Source: Nocardioides sp.
GTDB taxonomy: Bacteria; Actinomycetota; Actinomycetes; Propionibacteriales; Nocardioidaceae
Direction of reading: 5' to 3'
Assembly: GCA_003519585.1 (NCBI GenBank)
Contig: DOWL01000244.1
Location: 12,272-19,450 of the forward strand
DNA length: 7,179 nt
Both the position numbers and the translations under genes were made by a program. Under the pieces are notes generated by a model. That model saw only the letters and a program-made list of their open reading frames with translations. It was not told the origin of the DNA and made no database searches. Shown here in pieces: positions 5,627 to 7,179 of the stretch. Numbering within the stretch: position 1 is the first letter of the stretch; each line of letters starts with the position of its first letter.

Positions 5627-6331
5627 ATGAGCCGGTTCCAGCTGTGGGTGCGCCGGGCGCTCTGGGACGTCGTACCCCGCGACCACCGCCAGGAGCCGCG
5701 CGAGCTGCGGCGCCGGCAGCTGGTCACGGTCGGCTTCGTGGTGCTGGGCGCCGTGGTGCTCGGGCTGTCGCTGCGGATCGAGCCGGGCAGTCGGTGGTTC
5801 TACCCGGCCACGTTCGGGCTGGCCGCGGTGTGGGTCGTCGGGGCCTTCGCATCCGGTCCGCTGCACCTGGGTCGGATCGCCGTACGCGATCGGCACGCCC
5901 GGCCGATCCTGACGCCGATCGTCATCGGTCTCGGGCTGGCCGCCGTCTTCGTGGCCGGCGCCTACCTCGTCCGTACGGTCGCCGCCCTCGACCGACTCGA
6001 GGGCCAGGTCGTCTCGATCATCGACTACGCCGACCAGGGCTCGCTGCCGCTCCTGATCGTGATCACCGCGGTCAACGGAGTCGCCGAGGAACTGTTCTTC
6101 CGCGGTGCGGCGTACGCCGCCATCACCCGCAACCCGGTGTTCTGGACGACCATCGCCTACGCCGTGGCGACCCTCGCGACCGGCAACGTCATGCTCTCGT
6201 TCGCCGCGTTACTGCTGGGTGCGGTCGTCGGCCTCGAACGCCGCGCCAGCGGCGGCATCCTCGCCCCGATCCTGACCCACTGCACCTGGTCGCTCACCAT
6301 GCTCGTCGTACTGCCGCTGGTCTTCTACTGA
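5627..6331 (+). CDS. CPBP family intramembrane protein (putative glutamic-type protease, Abi/CAAX-like)
   Basis: A 234-residue membrane protein of the CPBP (CAAX protease and bacteriocin-processing) family. Members with full motifs are intramembrane glutamic proteases; many bacterial ones have unknown substrates. A basic, soluble N-terminus (about residues 1-30) is followed by hydrophobic segments near 33-50, 58-76, 95-117, 138-151, 171-200 and 210-233. Motif 1 is present as EELFFR (Glu154, Glu155, Arg159), and a final motif His is at 218 in LTHCTW. The usual middle FxxxH motif is not visible: the matching stretch reads AYAVATLATGN with no His. The protein may therefore be inactive or belong to an actinobacterial branch with altered motifs. 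ATG 5627 is favoured because it follows TAGGAT and places the first helix normally. It is 22 bases after the helicase stop and converges on the SDR gene. Confidence 0.85.
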   Translation: MSRFQLWVRRALWDVVPRDHRQEPRELRRRQLVTVGFVVLGAVVLGLSLRIEPGSRWFYPATFGLAAVWVVGAFASGPLHLGRIAVRDRHARPILTPIVIGLGLAAVFVAGAYLVRTVAALDRLEGQVVSIIDYADQGSLPLLIVITAVNGVAEELFFRGAAYAAITRNPVFWTTIAYAVATLATGNVMLSFAALLLGAVVGLERRASGGILAPILTHCTWSLTMLVVLPLVFY

Positions 6332-6340
6332 GTCGCGGGC

Positions 6341-6414
6341 ATCGGGGGTAGTCCGTGACGGACGGGCCCCTGTTTGTTCAGAAGTGGGGCCCAAACGTCA
6401 CGGACTATCCCGAT
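6341..6414. repeat. Two-tier inverted repeat between convergent genes (bidirectional terminator or palindromic repeat element)
   Basis: The left arm ATCGGGGGTAGTCCGTGACG (6341-6360) is the near-perfect reverse complement of the right arm CGTCACGGACTATCCCGAT (6396-6414), with one mismatch and one extra G. Inside, after a 3x3 mismatch, GGGCCCC (6364-6370) pairs perfectly with GGGGCCC (6386-6392) around a 15-base loop that is AT-richer than its surroundings. On the plus strand the stem is followed by TTTCTCTT, so it could terminate the CPBP transcript; the minus side has no T-run. The right arm overlaps the SDR stop codon (6405-6407). Confidence 0.85.
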
Positions 6415-7178
6415 TTCTCTTCGGCGATCGCGCGCTCCACGGCCTCGCGATAGGCGAGGGGCTCGCCCGGCACGATGTCCTGGATGCTGTAGTCGGTCTG
6501 CACGACCTCGGTGCTCATCGAATCGATGAGGTTGCTGGCGGTGGTGGAGTCGACGTTGGTGACCAGCCGGATCCAGTACGACGAGAGGCGCGGGGTCAGC
6601 ACCGGCACGGTCACGATCGGCACCCGCCGGCTGTTGATGACCTCGGCCGCCTGTTGGAGCATCTCGACGTAGGTGAGCCGGTCGGCCCCGCCGATCTCGT
6701 AGACCTCACCGAACGTCTTCTCGACGCCCACGACACCGGCGAGGTAGCGGATCACGTCGTCGATGGCGATCGGCTGCGTGCGGGTGTCGGCCCACCGCGG
6801 GACCACCATCGCGGGCAGGTTCTTCACCAGTTGTCGGGTCATCTCCCACGAGATGCCGCCGGCGCCGACCACGATCGCGGCGCGCAGCACGGTGACGGGT
6901 ACGCCGGAGCTGCCGAGCAGCCGTTCCACCTCGCGACGCGAGCGCAGGTGGGGTGACAGCTCCTCGTCGTCCTTGCCCAGCCCGCCCATGTAGACGATCT
7001 GGCGGACCCCGGCCGCGGCCGCAGCGAGCCCGAAGTCCCGCGCGGCGTCGGCGTCCTTGCGCTCGAAGTCGTTGTCGTCGAGGGAGTGCACGAGATAGAC
7101 AGCGACGTCGACGTCCGTCATCGGCTCGGCCAGCGTGCCGGGGTCGGAGACATCGCCCTCCACCGGCTCCCCCGGCCT
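6405..7178 (-). CDS. NAD(P)-binding atypical SDR / NmrA-like protein, 5' end beyond the window
   Basis: A Rossmann-fold protein of the NmrA / NDUFA9-like atypical short-chain dehydrogenase group, which binds NAD(P)(H) as an oxidoreductase, chaperone-like subunit or redox sensor. The visible 257 residues lack the N-terminal GxxGxxG strand-turn-helix, which lies past the right edge; the frame is open to position 7178. Visible blocks are EGDVSDPGTL, DVDVAVYLVHSL, AAGVRQIVYMGGLG, LRSRREVERLLGSSGVPVTVLRAAIVVG, PRWADTRTQPIAIDDVIRYL and YEIGGADRLTYVEM, the usual order for this group. No classical YxxxK pair is seen, which fits the atypical branch. A GTG at 7161-7163 is an unlikely start because coding sequence of the same family clearly continues upstream of it. 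The TAG stop (6405-6407) lies inside the inverted repeat. Substrate unknown. Confidence 0.85.
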   Translation of the reverse strand, partial: RPGEPVEGDVSDPGTLAEPMTDVDVAVYLVHSLDDNDFERKDADAARDFGLAAAAAGVRQIVYMGGLGKDDEELSPHLRSRREVERLLGSSGVPVTVLRAAIVVGAGGISWEMTRQLVKNLPAMVVPRWADTRTQPIAIDDVIRYLAGVVGVEKTFGEVYEIGGADRLTYVEMLQQAAEVINSRRVPIVTVPVLTPRLSSYWIRLVTNVDSTTASNLIDSMSTEVVQTDYSIQDIVPGEPLAYREAVERAIAEEKSG

Positions 7179-7179
7179 C

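Overview
The window is about 7.2 kb of very GC-rich DNA with strong G/C preference at third codon positions, GTG and TTG starts, and proteins typical of high-GC Actinomycetota. The gene set (an Mcr/AMACR-like racemase, an EthA-type monooxygenase, CsbD, a DEAD-box helicase with a Gly/Arg/Gln-rich tail, a CPBP membrane protein and an atypical SDR) would suit Nocardioides or a relative. That placement is inference from general resemblance, not a database match. No mobile element, CRISPR array, tRNA or rRNA was seen, and the region reads as ordinary chromosome.

Layout. Positions 37-129 (minus) may hold a 30-residue Pro-rich small protein with clear coding-type base composition, divergent from the next gene. 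At 196-1377 (plus) is a CoA-transferase family III / alpha-methylacyl-CoA racemase-like enzyme. One base after its stop, 1379-2113 encodes a class I glutamine amidotransferase domain protein, so the two are probably co-transcribed. After a 90-base gap comes an EthA-like FAD/NADPH Baeyer-Villiger-type monooxygenase (2204-3691) with a -10-like hexamer placed for leaderless transcription. A CsbD-family stress protein (3744-3938) follows with a clear ribosome binding site. A 172-base leader with two strong predicted hairpins precedes a TTG-started DEAD-box RNA helicase (4111-5604), whose C-terminus carries seven hexapeptide QGG repeats. A CPBP-family membrane protein (5627-6331) follows after 22 bases and converges on a minus-strand NAD(P)-binding atypical SDR protein (6405 to the right edge, 5' end missing). 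Between the convergent pair lies a large two-tier inverted repeat (6341-6414), probably a bidirectional terminator or a repetitive palindromic element, whose right arm supplies the SDR gene's stop codon.

How the genes work together. There is no single obvious pathway. The racemase and monooxygenase suggest lipid, sterol or xenobiotic catabolism. CsbD and the helicase suggest stress or cold adaptation. I found no convincing new multi-gene system. The items most worth checking are non-coding: the 6341-6414 palindrome, the structured helicase leader, two matching leaderless-promoter arrangements, and the small minus-strand ORF.
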